DNA of 46,977 bases from Nesterenkonia alba DSM 19423 (GTDB taxonomy: Bacteria; Actinomycetota; Actinomycetes; Actinomycetales; Micrococcaceae): contig NZ_ATXP01000017.1 of the NCBI RefSeq assembly GCF_000421745.1, forward strand, positions 1 through 46,977, read 5' to 3'. Below the pieces are notes generated by a model. It did no database searches. It saw only the letters and a program-made list of their open reading frames with translations, and was not told the origin of the DNA. The position numbers were made by a program, and so were the translations under genes. Shown one piece after another: positions 34,424 through 42,609 of the stretch (position 1 is the first letter of the stretch; each line of letters opens with the position of its first letter).

Positions 34424-35233
34424 TCACTCTTCAGGGCGGATCGTGACCTGGAACGTGAGGTTAAGCTCATCATTGGGCTGCAGTCTCTCCGTGCCGTAGA
34501 AGTTCACGCATGCACGGAGATACTGACTCCTCGCCATAGGCTGCACATCAACTGTGCTGGGGGAGGAACTCAACGCCTGGCGTTCGATATGAGGATGCCC
34601 TGTAAAGTTAACACTCGTTTGGGTTGTATTGATCTGCCCGTTCCCACCACACCCTGCTCCGCTGTTCTGATCCACTCGAAAATGCACGCTGAATTCGATG
34701 TTCTCGGCGTTCTCACCGCTCAGCTCTACCCCGGTGAATTCCACGGTATAACGGTCAATCGCCGCATTACTCGCAGGGTCCATGCGCATCCAGAAGACGG
34801 CAGCGGCGGCGCTCGTAGGCCCGAAATCACTGTACTCCCCGCGCATTTGGGGCGTGTGCGGCACCTCTGGGTCATACGGCTCATACCCTGCAGTGCCACT
34901 CGTTCCACTGATCTCGAGTTGCCCGTCGACCAGGAAGTTGGCCGTCTCGAGGGTGACACCCACATGGGAGTCGTGGCTCCAGGAGGCCAGGGTGCCGGTG
35001 GCACCGACGCCGATCACCATGCCCGCGGCGAGCATCGCCTTGACCTTGGTGCGGGTGCGCTCGGTCATCCGCCGCCAGCGGCGACCAAGCCAACGGTGCG
35101 GAGATCTTCGGGAGGCTGCCGGCGTCGTCGTATCCTCGCCAGTGCTCACCGGTTCCACACCGCTTACGGCCTCTGCATAACCCACCGTCTCTGCAGAGCG
35201 CATAGGCGCTGTACGCCGGAATTCATCACTCAC
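34424..35233 (-). CDS. SipW-type (alternate) signal-peptide secreted protein
   Basis: A 269-residue protein with an alternate-type signal peptide around residues 58-88 (RTKVKAMLAAGMVIGVGATG, then TLASW), which is the pattern processed by SipW-like peptidases in TasA/CalY-type proteins. The mature part (about 180 residues) is polar and beta-rich with no family I recognise; it has two Cys residues. The GTG start at 35233 overlaps the upstream gene (GTGA) but leaves a 57-residue cytoplasmic leader. An internal ATG at 35068 would put the signal at the N-terminus but lacks a good ribosome site. No SipW gene is in the window. Confidence 0.7.
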   Translation of the reverse strand: MSDEFRRTAPMRSAETVGYAEAVSGVEPVSTGEDTTTPAASRRSPHRWLGRRWRRMTERTRTKVKAMLAAGMVIGVGATGTLASWSHDSHVGVTLETANFLVDGQLEISGTSGTAGYEPYDPEVPHTPQMRGEYSDFGPTSAAAAVFWMRMDPASNAAIDRYTVEFTGVELSGENAENIEFSVHFRVDQNSGAGCGGNGQINTTQTSVNFTGHPHIERQALSSSPSTVDVQPMARSQYLRACVNFYGTERLQPNDELNLTFQVTIRPEE

Positions 35234-35490
35234 CGGGCCGGATCACTCTGCCCACCACCGGAGCTACCCTGCTCGGCGGATTGATCCGTGCTCTGATTCG
35301 GCGCCTCGCTCTGGTTGGGTGCCTCAAAATTGCCCGTGGTGATGGTGGTCCGCACCCCGGAGGTGTGCTCAGACCAAAAAGCTGAAGCGTGTGCTGCACC
35401 CACTCCGAGGACCAGTCCAGCCGCCAACACCGCCGTGAGATAGGCGCGACGACGCCCGGCACCGCTAGAACTAGGGGTTCGTCCGGGCAT
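35230..35490 (-). CDS. Short SipW-type signal-peptide protein
   Basis: An 86-residue protein with a basic N-terminus, a signal segment (AYLTAVLAAGLVLGVGAAHA then SAFWSEHT), and a short low-complexity Gln/Ser/Asn tail with a repeated APNQS unit. The signal region is clearly related to that of the downstream gene, so the two may be a duplicated pair, with this one reduced to its N-terminal part. The ATG at 35490 has GGGGAGC 4 nt before it and is preferred to the upstream start. Translationally coupled to the next gene. Confidence 0.65.
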   Translation of the reverse strand: MPGRTPSSSGAGRRRAYLTAVLAAGLVLGVGAAHASAFWSEHTSGVRTTITTGNFEAPNQSEAPNQSTDQSAEQGSSGGGQSDPAR

Positions 35491-35711
35491 CACAGCTCCC
35501 CGGCTGCTCGCAGGGTTAAGAACATAACGGGGATCCGGCACGATACACGTCCCCCTCAATCTAGACCTTTCTAGCATCCGAAGCGCCTGACATCAAGTTT
35601 TCAGCAGGGGTTTACCGAGCTCCCATTAAGGTGAGTGTGCCGCGTCACTGCCTCTCAAATTCTCTGTATACATTGAAGACATCTCCGGTCGGGGCGCGTG
35701 AAATCACATGC
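35491..35711. other. Divergent intergenic region with small palindromes (SipW-type genes / XRE regulator)
   Basis: A 221-bp relatively AT-rich gap. It holds TCTAGACCTTTCTAG (35560-35574, two CTAGA/TCTAG arms) and the 8-bp palindrome TGTATACA (35665-35672). Either could be an operator for the divergently encoded XRE protein; no gene is seen. Confidence 0.3.
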
Positions 35712-36002
35712 ATGCCCCAACCGCATCCATCCCCTGAACAGGCAGTTGCCTTCGGGGAACGGCTGCGGGCAGCGCGCAGCGAACTCGGGCTCTCACAGGA
35801 GAAAGTTGCCCAGGCCGCCGGCATCTCACTACAGCACCTCAGCCTGCTGGAACGGGGCCTCAGTGACCAGACCAAACGCTCCCCCGCCAACCCGCGGCTC
35901 GGAGTACTACTGGGGCTGGCCACCGCCCTGCGCGTCGACGTCGCCCACCTGGTGGAGCCGCTGCGCACCGAGTACAACCCCCACCAGCACGGCCCCGACT
36001 AA
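35712..36002 (+). CDS. XRE family transcription regulator
   Basis: A 96-residue single-domain DNA-binding protein. The helix-turn-helix covers about residues 15-70 (FGERLRAARSELGLSQEKVA, then QAAGISLQHLSLLERGLS). No sensor domain is present. The frame extends upstream without a plausible start; the ATG at 35712 gives the natural family start. It is divergent from the SipW-type gene pair and probably controls it or itself. Like that pair, it interrupts the usual SCP2-purF neighbourhood and may have arrived with it. Confidence 0.82.
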   Translation: MPQPHPSPEQAVAFGERLRAARSELGLSQEKVAQAAGISLQHLSLLERGLSDQTKRSPANPRLGVLLGLATALRVDVAHLVEPLRTEYNPHQHGPD

Positions 36003-36110
36003 CGACTGCTCTCACCTCAAGCCGGTCTGCCTCCGCAGCCGAGCACCCTCGGGGTCACACCCGGGTGTGCGGCAGCCCACAGCGGCGCCACCGGCCTTGC
36101 ACCCACGGAG

Positions 36111-36116
36111 TAGACT
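36111..36116 (+). promoter_or_regulatory. TANNNT -10 element (TAGACT) for the small membrane protein-purF-purM operon
   Basis: TAGACT ends 7 nt before the ATG at 36124, implying a leaderless transcript that continues through purF and purM. Confidence 0.5.
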
Positions 36117-36123
36117 GACCTCT

Positions 36124-36453
36124 ATGTCGTCTCAGCAGCCGCGCCCTTCTGCGTCGCGCCGGCGGGCGAGAGTTCGCACCACACCCAAACTCGCACCGTT
36201 TTTCGTTGTCGCCCTCGGCCTGGCGTTCACCGCAGCCGTCATCACCGTGTACTCCACCCCACCGGCGGAGAACTACACCGATACCGCGGCCGTGGGCTAT
36301 ATGACCTTCGCCTTCGGTCTGCCCGCCGTGGGCTTAGCCGCCACCGCCTGGCTGCTGACAGAGAAGTACCTGCGCCGCCGCGCCACCACCTATGACATGG
36401 AGCGCCTCAACCGGGGCCGCGATGAGGGAAGTGAGGCGCCGAGTGGCGCATAA
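36124..36453 (+). CDS. Small two-helix membrane protein upstream of purF
   Basis: A 109-residue protein with a basic Ser/Arg-rich N-terminus, two membrane helices (LAPFFVVALGLAFTAAVITV, and GYMTFAFGLPAVGLAATAWL after a short polar loop) and a charged C-terminal tail. I recognise no characterised family, though small membrane proteins are often found just before purF in related genera. Its stop overlaps the purF start by 11 bp, so the two are coupled. Function unknown. Confidence 0.75.
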   Translation: MSSQQPRPSASRRRARVRTTPKLAPFFVVALGLAFTAAVITVYSTPPAENYTDTAAVGYMTFAFGLPAVGLAATAWLLTEKYLRRRATTYDMERLNRGRDEGSEAPSGA

Positions 36454-38089
36454 GTCCGGCCTGTCCCATAACCTCCTGGACGAGGACCCCCGCCCCCAGG
36501 AGGAATGCGGAGTCTTCGGCGTCTGGGCCCCCGGCGAGGAAGTCGCCAAACTCACCTACTACGGGCTCTACGCCCTGCAGCACCGTGGCCAAGAGTCAGC
36601 CGGGATCGCCGCCTCCGACGGCAACAACATCAAGGTCTACAAAGACGTCGGCCTGGTCTCCCAAGTCTTCGATGAGGCAACCCTTTCGGCACTGACCGGG
36701 CATATCGCCGTCGGGCACTGCCGCTACTCCACCACCGGGGCGAACAACTGGGCCAACGCCCAGCCCACTCTGGGCGCCACCCCCCACGGCACCGTGGCTC
36801 TGGGGCACAACGGAAACCTCACCAATTCCGCCGAACTGCGGGACATGGTCATCGCCCGCCACGGAGAGAAGAAGTTCGGCGAACTCGCCCAGGGCAACAC
36901 CACAGACACCGCACTGGTCACCGCGCTGCTGAAGGACGAACCAGGTGACTCCTTAGAAGACCAGGCCTTGGCCCTGCTGCCCAGCCTGACCGGGGCGTTC
37001 TGCCTGGTGTTCATGGATGAAAACACCCTCTACGCCGCCCGTGACGCCCAAGGGGTCCGCCCCCTGGTGCTCGGCCGACTCAACCGGGGCTGGGTGGTGG
37101 CCTCTGAACAGTCCGCACTGGCCACAGTGGGAGCCTCTGTCATCCGGGAGATCGAACCCGGTGAGTTCATCGCCATCGACGCCGACGGGGTCCGCTCTCA
37201 CCGTTTTGCCGAGGCCTCCCCGGCCCGCTGCGTCTTCGAGTACGTGTACTTGGCCCGCCCGGATGCCAATATCAATGGACGCTCCGTCTATGAGTCCCGG
37301 GTGGAGATGGGTCGCCAGCTGGCCCGGGAAGCCGCGCACGACGCCGATATCGTCATCCCCGTGCCGGAATCTGGCACTCCCGCTGCAGTCGGCTACGCCG
37401 AAGCCTCCGGGCTGACCTTCGCCCAGGGGTTCATCAAAAACTCCTACGTGGGGCGGACCTTCATCCAACCCAGCCAAACGCTGCGGCAGTTGGGGATCCG
37501 ACTCAAGCTCAATGTTCAAGAGCATGTGGTGGCGGGCAAGCGAGTCGTCGTCGTCGACGATTCCATCGTCCGGGGCAACACCCAGCGTGCCATCGTGGCG
37601 ATGCTCAAAGAGGCCGGGGCCGCTGAAGTGCATGTGAAGATCTCCTCCCCGCCGATTAAGTGGCCGTGCTTCTACGGGATTGACTTCGCCACCCGGGCCG
37701 AGCTCATCGCCAACGGGGCCACCATTGAGGAGATCACCGCCGCCGTGGGCGCCGACTCACTGGCCTACATCTCCGAGGAGGGGATGATCGCGGCGACGAA
37801 TCAGCCGCGGTCCACCCTCTGCACCGCCTGTTTCTCCGGGCAGTACCCCATTGAGCTGCCACCGGAGGACCGGCGCGGCAAAATGCTCCTGGAGCAACCG
37901 GCCCTACCGGGGATGCCGCACCGCCGAGCGCAGGTGGGGTGTGAGCCCGGACCGGATGCGGAGTTCGACCTCGACCCCACTGAGCCGCCCCTGCGTGAGC
38001 AGTCCGGCCAGGCGCTGACTGAGGATCAACGCAACGGCACCTCGAGGACTGAACCAGCCCGCCAGCACACCACGGAGCCGGCCCGATGA
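36443..38089 (+). CDS. purF: Amidophosphoribosyltransferase
   Basis: A 548-residue enzyme catalysing the first committed step of purine synthesis (PRPP plus glutamine to phosphoribosylamine). The GTG at 36443 gives a propeptide of 21 residues before the nucleophile Cys22 (CGVFGVWAPGEE), as in the Bacillus-type PurF that is self-processed. The PRPP loop is VVVVDDSIVRGNTQRA. Cysteines in KWPCFYGIDF and STLCTACFSGQYP are likely iron-sulfur ligands. A C-terminal extension of about 65 residues, rich in Pro, Glu and Gln, is not part of the catalytic fold. Starts further upstream (36392, 36422) are less consistent with the family. Confidence 0.94.
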   Translation: MAHKSGLSHNLLDEDPRPQEECGVFGVWAPGEEVAKLTYYGLYALQHRGQESAGIAASDGNNIKVYKDVGLVSQVFDEATLSALTGHIAVGHCRYSTTGANNWANAQPTLGATPHGTVALGHNGNLTNSAELRDMVIARHGEKKFGELAQGNTTDTALVTALLKDEPGDSLEDQALALLPSLTGAFCLVFMDENTLYAARDAQGVRPLVLGRLNRGWVVASEQSALATVGASVIREIEPGEFIAIDADGVRSHRFAEASPARCVFEYVYLARPDANINGRSVYESRVEMGRQLAREAAHDADIVIPVPESGTPAAVGYAEASGLTFAQGFIKNSYVGRTFIQPSQTLRQLGIRLKLNVQEHVVAGKRVVVVDDSIVRGNTQRAIVAMLKEAGAAEVHVKISSPPIKWPCFYGIDFATRAELIANGATIEEITAAVGADSLAYISEEGMIAATNQPRSTLCTACFSGQYPIELPPEDRRGKMLLEQPALPGMPHRRAQVGCEPGPDAEFDLDPTEPPLREQSGQALTEDQRNGTSRTEPARQHTTEPAR

Positions 38090-39282
38090 CCGAGACTACT
38101 GCGAACACCACCGGGCAGCCGGGCCCCACCACCTACGCCTCGGCTGGCGTGGACACTGAGGCCGGGGACCGGGCCGTGGAATTGATGAAGTCCCATATTG
38201 AGGCGACCCATGGTCCCCAGGTGCTCGGCGGGGTGGGGGCCTTCGCCGGGCTCTTTGACGCCGCGGAGCTGAAGCGGCTGCCACGTCCGCTGCTGGCGAC
38301 CTCCACTGATGGGGTCGGCACCAAGGTGGCGATTGCCCAGGCGTTGGATCAGCACGAGACCATCGGCTTCGACCTGGTGGGCATGGTGGTCGATGACATT
38401 GTCGTCATGGGGGCTAAGCCGTTGTTCATGACCGACTACATCGCCTGCGGGAAGGTGGAGCCGGCACGCATCGCCTCAATCGTCTCCGGGGTGGCGAAGG
38501 CTGCCGCGGAGGCCGGCACCGCCCTGGTGGGCGGGGAGACCGCTGAGCACCCAGGGCTGCTGGCCGAGGATGAGTACGACGTCGCCGGCGCGGCCACCGG
38601 GGTGGTGGATGCCTCCGCAGTGCTGGGCCCAGAGCGGGTCCAGCCCGGGGATGTGGTGATCGGGATGGCCTCCTCCGGCATCCACTCCAACGGGTATTCA
38701 CTGGTGCGTCGGATCATCGCTGATGCCGGCTGGGCGTTCTCCCGTGAGGTTCCGGAGTTCGGCCGCACCCTGGGTGAGGAACTGCTGGAACCCACCCGCC
38801 TCTACACGATGCCGTGCCTGGACTTGGCCAGAGCGTTCAATGGCGACCCGGCCGAGGGCGAACTTCCTGCCGAGCTGCCAGTGCGTGGTTTCAGCCACGT
38901 CACCGGAGGTGGGCTCGCCGCGAACTTGGCCCGTGTGCTGCCTGCGGGGCTGATCGCCACAGTGGACCGGTCGAGCTGGTCGGTACCGGAGGTGTTCTCC
39001 GTGCTGGGTGATCTGGGCCGTGTGCCACAGGCTGATGCGGAGCGCACCTGGAACCTGGGAGTCGGGATGGTCGCCGTTGTCGCTGCCGAGAAGGCCGACG
39101 ACGCCGTGGCTCACCTCAATGCCGCTGGCCAGTCGGCCTGGATCATGGGTGAGGTCAGCGCCTTTGACCCGCAGACCGTTGACACCTCCAGCGTGGACTT
39201 CACCCAGGGCGCCAAAGGCGTTGACGGCGGCGGAGTCCTCCTCACCGGCCACTACGCTGCCTCAGCACCACCGCGCCGGTGA
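38086..39282 (+). CDS. purM: Phosphoribosylformylglycinamidine cyclo-ligase (AIR synthase)
   Basis: A 398-residue ATP-dependent enzyme closing the imidazole ring in purine synthesis. Motifs include YASAGVDTEAGDRAVELMK, ATSTDGVGTKVAIA, the metal-binding VDDIVVMGAKPLFMTDYIA and SSGIHSNGYSLVR. The N-terminal 15 residues are a Thr-rich extension. ATGA overlap with purF shows translational coupling. The DUF3073 gene that often follows purM in relatives is absent; a convergent tetR gene begins 45 bp later. Confidence 0.95.
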   Translation: MTETTANTTGQPGPTTYASAGVDTEAGDRAVELMKSHIEATHGPQVLGGVGAFAGLFDAAELKRLPRPLLATSTDGVGTKVAIAQALDQHETIGFDLVGMVVDDIVVMGAKPLFMTDYIACGKVEPARIASIVSGVAKAAAEAGTALVGGETAEHPGLLAEDEYDVAGAATGVVDASAVLGPERVQPGDVVIGMASSGIHSNGYSLVRRIIADAGWAFSREVPEFGRTLGEELLEPTRLYTMPCLDLARAFNGDPAEGELPAELPVRGFSHVTGGGLAANLARVLPAGLIATVDRSSWSVPEVFSVLGDLGRVPQADAERTWNLGVGMVAVVAAEKADDAVAHLNAAGQSAWIMGEVSAFDPQTVDTSSVDFTQGAKGVDGGGVLLTGHYAASAPPRR

Positions 39283-39327
39283 CTTCACGGCTGGCTTCAC
39301 CGGTGGCCTGTCGCCCCCTTGTATGAC

Positions 39328-39873
39328 TCAGTGGGGTGAGTCAGTGGCGCCGAGGCGGGTGATGGCGGTGACTACGCGTTCCCGTAGTTGCGGGTCCAGA
39401 GGATCGGTGCCAAGTGCCTCATAGAACCACAGCCCATCAGCGGCGAGCCGGGCGATGAACTGGCGGACCTGTTCCTCCTCCGCCCCAGCCGCGGGCGGCT
39501 GCACCCCCCAGCGCAGAAAGATCTCATCCCAAATGGCGTAGGTTTCGGGGTCCTCACTGGCCTCGAGCATCAACAGCAGCTCGGCCCGGTCCGGGTTCTG
39601 TGAGGCGCGGGTGTAGGCGGCGAACCGAGTGGCGGCGTCGCAGTCTTCGGGCCCACCTCCGGCTTCTTCCACCATGTGTTGTTCCCACTGCCCGGCGACG
39701 TGCTCGTGCAGTCCCCGCAGCAACGCGTCCCGGGAGGGGAAGTGGTAGAGCAGCCCACCCTTGGTCAACCCGGATTCGCTCGCCACGGCCTCATAGGACA
39801 GTGCGGTGACCCCGTCACGCTGCACCACACGTTTGGCCGCCTCGAGGATGTCATTGCGTTTTGATGCCCGCAT
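39328..39873 (-). CDS. TetR family regulator, likely repressor of the MFS exporter
   Basis: A 181-residue regulator with an N-terminal TetR helix-turn-helix (about residues 5-50: ILEAAKRVVQRDGVTALSYE and GLTKGGLLYHFPSRDALL) and a helical ligand domain. The HTH closely fits the subgroup that controls drug-efflux genes. It lies 40 bp downstream of the MFS gene on the same strand and also has its own TAGGGT box 7 nt before the ATG. The palindrome at 41453-41484 in front of the exporter is its likely binding site. Confidence 0.88.
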   Translation of the reverse strand: MRASKRNDILEAAKRVVQRDGVTALSYEAVASESGLTKGGLLYHFPSRDALLRGLHEHVAGQWEQHMVEEAGGGPEDCDAATRFAAYTRASQNPDRAELLLMLEASEDPETYAIWDEIFLRWGVQPPAAGAEEEQVRQFIARLAADGLWFYEALGTDPLDPQLRERVVTAITRLGATDSPH

Positions 39874-39880
39874 CTCTCAC

Positions 39881-39886
39881 ACCCTA
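39881..39886 (-). promoter_or_regulatory. TANNNT -10 element (TAGGGT) for the tetR gene
   Basis: TAGGGT ends 7 nt before the ATG at 39873. The regulator may thus be transcribed independently of the MFS gene. Confidence 0.4.
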
Positions 39887-39913
39887 TTACCTCCATCCCT
39901 CCACAACAGGCCC

Positions 39914-41449
39914 CTAGTGGTTATGGGGGTATTTCTGGGATTCCGTGCCCGGGGTGTAGTGCCGCAACAAGTACGACGACGCCACCGCCCCACACATCAT
40001 CACCACCGCCACTGCGATGAGCACACCCAGATAGGCGGCGTCGAAGGCCTCAGCGGCAGCTGCGGCGACCTGTTCCTCGCCCTGTTGAAGAGCGGCGGCG
40101 GGTGCTTCAGTCTCCCAGGCAGCGTGCTCCGGTGGCAGGGTCAGGGTCCGGGTGTAGATGAAGGTCAACAACGAGCCCATTGTTGCCACACCCACCAGGC
40201 CCCCGAATTCATAGGAGACCTCTTCCAGGGAGGCGGCCATCCCGGCCCGGCGGGGTGGGACATTGCCCATAATCGCAGTGGAGGCCACCGACATAGATGC
40301 CCCCAGCCCGGCACCGGCGACGACCAGCCCGGCGATGAGCAGCCCCATGGAGTCTTGGGCGGCCGCCACGGCGGAGAGAACCGACCCGAGAGCAGCGGCG
40401 GTGATCCCCCCGCCGATGAGCACCAGCAGTCCGACCCGGTGCAACACCGCCCCGCCCAGCAGCGCGAAGGGTAGGGAGGCCGCAGCGACCGCGCTGACGA
40501 GGAGCCCAGCCTGCAGCGGGGTGAACCCTTCCACCAGTTGATACCGCTGGGTGATGACCAGTTGCAGCCCCACAATGGCGAAGATGCTCACCCCGGCGGC
40601 GACCACTCCCCCGCTGAAGCCCCGGTTGCGGAAAATGGCGAAGTCCACCAGGGGCTCGGTGGTACGCATCAGCCGCACCTGCCGGCGGACGAATACGGTG
40701 AGCACGACGACGCCGACCAGGGTGGAGGTGATCGCCACGCTCCAGTTCAGGGGAGCTTCCGCCCACGTTTTGATCGCCAATACGGCCGCAGCCATCCCGA
40801 TGAGCGCCTGAGCTGAGGAGATGGCGTCCCACCGCCGGGCCGGGTTGGTGATGTTCCGGGGTCCGATGGCGATCATGAGGGCACTGGCCAGCAACACGAT
40901 GGGCACATTGATGAGGAACACCGATCCCCACCAGAACTGGGCGAGCAGTGCCCCGGAGACGATCGGCCCCAGCGCCATGCCCACCGTGGCGGTGGCGGCC
41001 CATACACCGATGGCGAGGTTGCGTTCCCGTTCGACGGCGAAACTGATACGGATCAGCGCCAGGGTGGCGGGCATCATGGCCGCGGCTCCGATGCCCAGTA
41101 GCAGCCGACCGGCGATGAGCTGCTGGGGTGTGGGGGAGAATGCAGCGATCACCGAGGCGACCCCGAAGATCACCAGACCGACCTGGAAGACCCGCTTATG
41201 CCCGAACCGGTCCCCCAGTGCGCCAGAGCCCAGGAGCAGTCCCGCCATCATCAGCGGATAGGCGTTGATGATCCACAGTTGCTCCGAGGAGGTGGCACCC
41301 AGCTCGCTGCTCAGGGTGGGCAGCGCCGTGTAGAGGATCGTGTTGTCCAGGGCGATGAGCAGTAGCGCAGAGGAGACGATCGCCAAGACGGTCCACCGCT
41401 GCCACGGGGAGAGCGAGGTGTCCGGGGCGGTGGTGGGAGGTGCAGTCAC
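39914..41449 (-). CDS. MFS multidrug exporter, DHA2 (14-TM, QacA-like) family
   Basis: A 511-residue proton-driven efflux protein with about 14 membrane helices. The first helix carries the D1-type motif ALDNTILYTALP, the loop after helix 2 has GALGDRFGHKRVF (motif A), and helix 5 has GMALGPIVSGALL (the antiporter motif C). The C-terminus is short and cytoplasmic. It starts with GTG at 41449, 7 nt after a TATAGT -10 box that lies inside an operator-like palindrome. Together with the downstream TetR regulator this is a typical inducible drug-resistance pair; the compound is unknown. Confidence 0.92.
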   Translation of the reverse strand: MTAPPTTAPDTSLSPWQRWTVLAIVSSALLLIALDNTILYTALPTLSSELGATSSEQLWIINAYPLMMAGLLLGSGALGDRFGHKRVFQVGLVIFGVASVIAAFSPTPQQLIAGRLLLGIGAAAMMPATLALIRISFAVERERNLAIGVWAATATVGMALGPIVSGALLAQFWWGSVFLINVPIVLLASALMIAIGPRNITNPARRWDAISSAQALIGMAAAVLAIKTWAEAPLNWSVAITSTLVGVVVLTVFVRRQVRLMRTTEPLVDFAIFRNRGFSGGVVAAGVSIFAIVGLQLVITQRYQLVEGFTPLQAGLLVSAVAAASLPFALLGGAVLHRVGLLVLIGGGITAAALGSVLSAVAAAQDSMGLLIAGLVVAGAGLGASMSVASTAIMGNVPPRRAGMAASLEEVSYEFGGLVGVATMGSLLTFIYTRTLTLPPEHAAWETEAPAAALQQGEEQVAAAAAEAFDAAYLGVLIAVAVVMMCGAVASSYLLRHYTPGTESQKYPHNH

Positions 41450-41452
41450 CCG

Positions 41453-41484
41453 CGAAACTATACCGTACGTTTAGTATAGTTTCG
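41453..41484. promoter_or_regulatory. TetR-type operator palindrome overlapping the MFS promoter
   Basis: CGAAACTATAC (41453-41463) and GTATAGTTTCG (41474-41484) are perfect 11-bp inverted arms around CGTACGTTTA. The -10 box TATAGT (41462-41457, minus strand) lies in the arm nearest the gene and is 7 nt before the GTG. A repressor bound here would block RNA polymerase directly. Confidence 0.8.
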
Positions 41485-41538
41485 GGTTCGGGGTCGTACC
41501 CATACCCTCCTCACCACTGAGGGCCCCGGTCTGGTCGC

Positions 41539-42609
41539 TCAGTCGGCGGCGGTTTTCGCCTCCGGTGCGGGTGCTGCTGTCGCTTTCTTCTGCGCCCATC
41601 GTTCCTGGAGCCGTGCCCCTGTGTGGCGCAGGGCACTGTTGACCCGCTCATAGGTGCGCGTGGAGATGAAGATCGCATCGAAGGCGAGCATCGCCAGGGA
41701 GAACCAGGGCAGCCCCATGAGCACGGCGATACTGCCGTGGAAGAGCAGGATTCCGATGAGGGCGAGCCGCCGGCTGACTGGGTGCAGCAGCCCCACGGCG
41801 AAGAACAACTGCACGTAGATGGAGACGTAGGTCGCGATGGTCACGAAGGCGGCATTGGCCACCAGCAGTTCGTTCAACCAGGGGAAGACCCCGTATTCGT
41901 GGAGGCTGAGCGGGTAGTAGAACGCAGTGCCCTGCTGCCAGAGTTCCCCTTGCACTTTAAAGAGCGCAGAGGCGGTGTAGAGAATGAAGATCTGCATCGC
42001 CAGGGTCATCAGCGCAACGTTGTGCAGGGGGTTGGTCAACCAGGTGGGGAGGACGGGCAGCCCGTACCATAGCTTGCGGCCGAGACTGAAGCTGTCGACG
42101 TCGTGCTGTTCACGGGCGCGACGTCGGCGTCGCGCGTCGAGTGACCAGTGTTCGGCGGCACTCATCAGCACCATGAGCGTCAACCCGATGCGGGCGATAT
42201 TGTCCCCCTGGTCCCCGACCATGGGGGCCCGTTCCACGAGGGCGGCCATTCCCACCGCCAGCAGCAGGGTCATCACTCGGGTGCGCCAGCCGAGGATGAC
42301 CGCTACCGTGACCGCCATGAGGGCGAGGTACATGGTGGTGAACAGGGCCGGTGATTCGACGTCGAAGACACCGAGCAGCCAACCGAACCGTGAGTTGTCC
42401 CGTTCGGGTTGCGCCCAGAAGGAAGCCTGCCCCCAGAGGATGTGACGCTGGGGGAAATTGGCCACCAGGATGCCGAGCATGGCGATGCCGACGAAGATCC
42501 GGGAGGCGGAGATCCCGTAGGCGGCATGCTTGTCCAGCAGCATCCAGGCTTGGAGAGCCAGCAGTCGCTCATCGGCGGCGCGGGTGAACTCGCGGAGTAT
42601 CGCCGTCAT
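41539..42609 (-). CDS. HTTM domain membrane protein (SdpB / vitamin K-dependent carboxylase-like)
   Basis: A 356-residue multi-spanning membrane protein of the HTTM type, the fold shared by gamma-glutamyl carboxylases and SdpB. Features include GISASRIFVGIAMLGILVA near the start, ERDNSRFGWLLG, a long basic loop (RRRRRAREQHD), and LYTASALFKVQGELWQQGTA with the following YYPLSLHEYG, typical of HTTM proteins. The C-terminus is Ala/Lys-rich. The ATG at 42609 overlaps the DUF5819 gene by 4 bp. HTTM and DUF5819 pairs resemble the Bacillus SdpB and SdpA pair, which matures a secreted toxin. What this pair acts on is unknown; the adjacent surface protein is a candidate. Confidence 0.82.
   Translation of the reverse strand: MTAILREFTRAADERLLALQAWMLLDKHAAYGISASRIFVGIAMLGILVANFPQRHILWGQASFWAQPERDNSRFGWLLGVFDVESPALFTTMYLALMAVTVAVILGWRTRVMTLLLAVGMAALVERAPMVGDQGDNIARIGLTLMVLMSAAEHWSLDARRRRRAREQHDVDSFSLGRKLWYGLPVLPTWLTNPLHNVALMTLAMQIFILYTASALFKVQGELWQQGTAFYYPLSLHEYGVFPWLNELLVANAAFVTIATYVSIYVQLFFAVGLLHPVSRRLALIGILLFHGSIAVLMGLPWFSLAMLAFDAIFISTRTYERVNSALRHTGARLQERWAQKKATAAPAPEAKTAAD

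Noticed and set aside
39283-39327. Terminator between purM and tetR
   Set aside because: The 45-bp gap has no stem of useful length.
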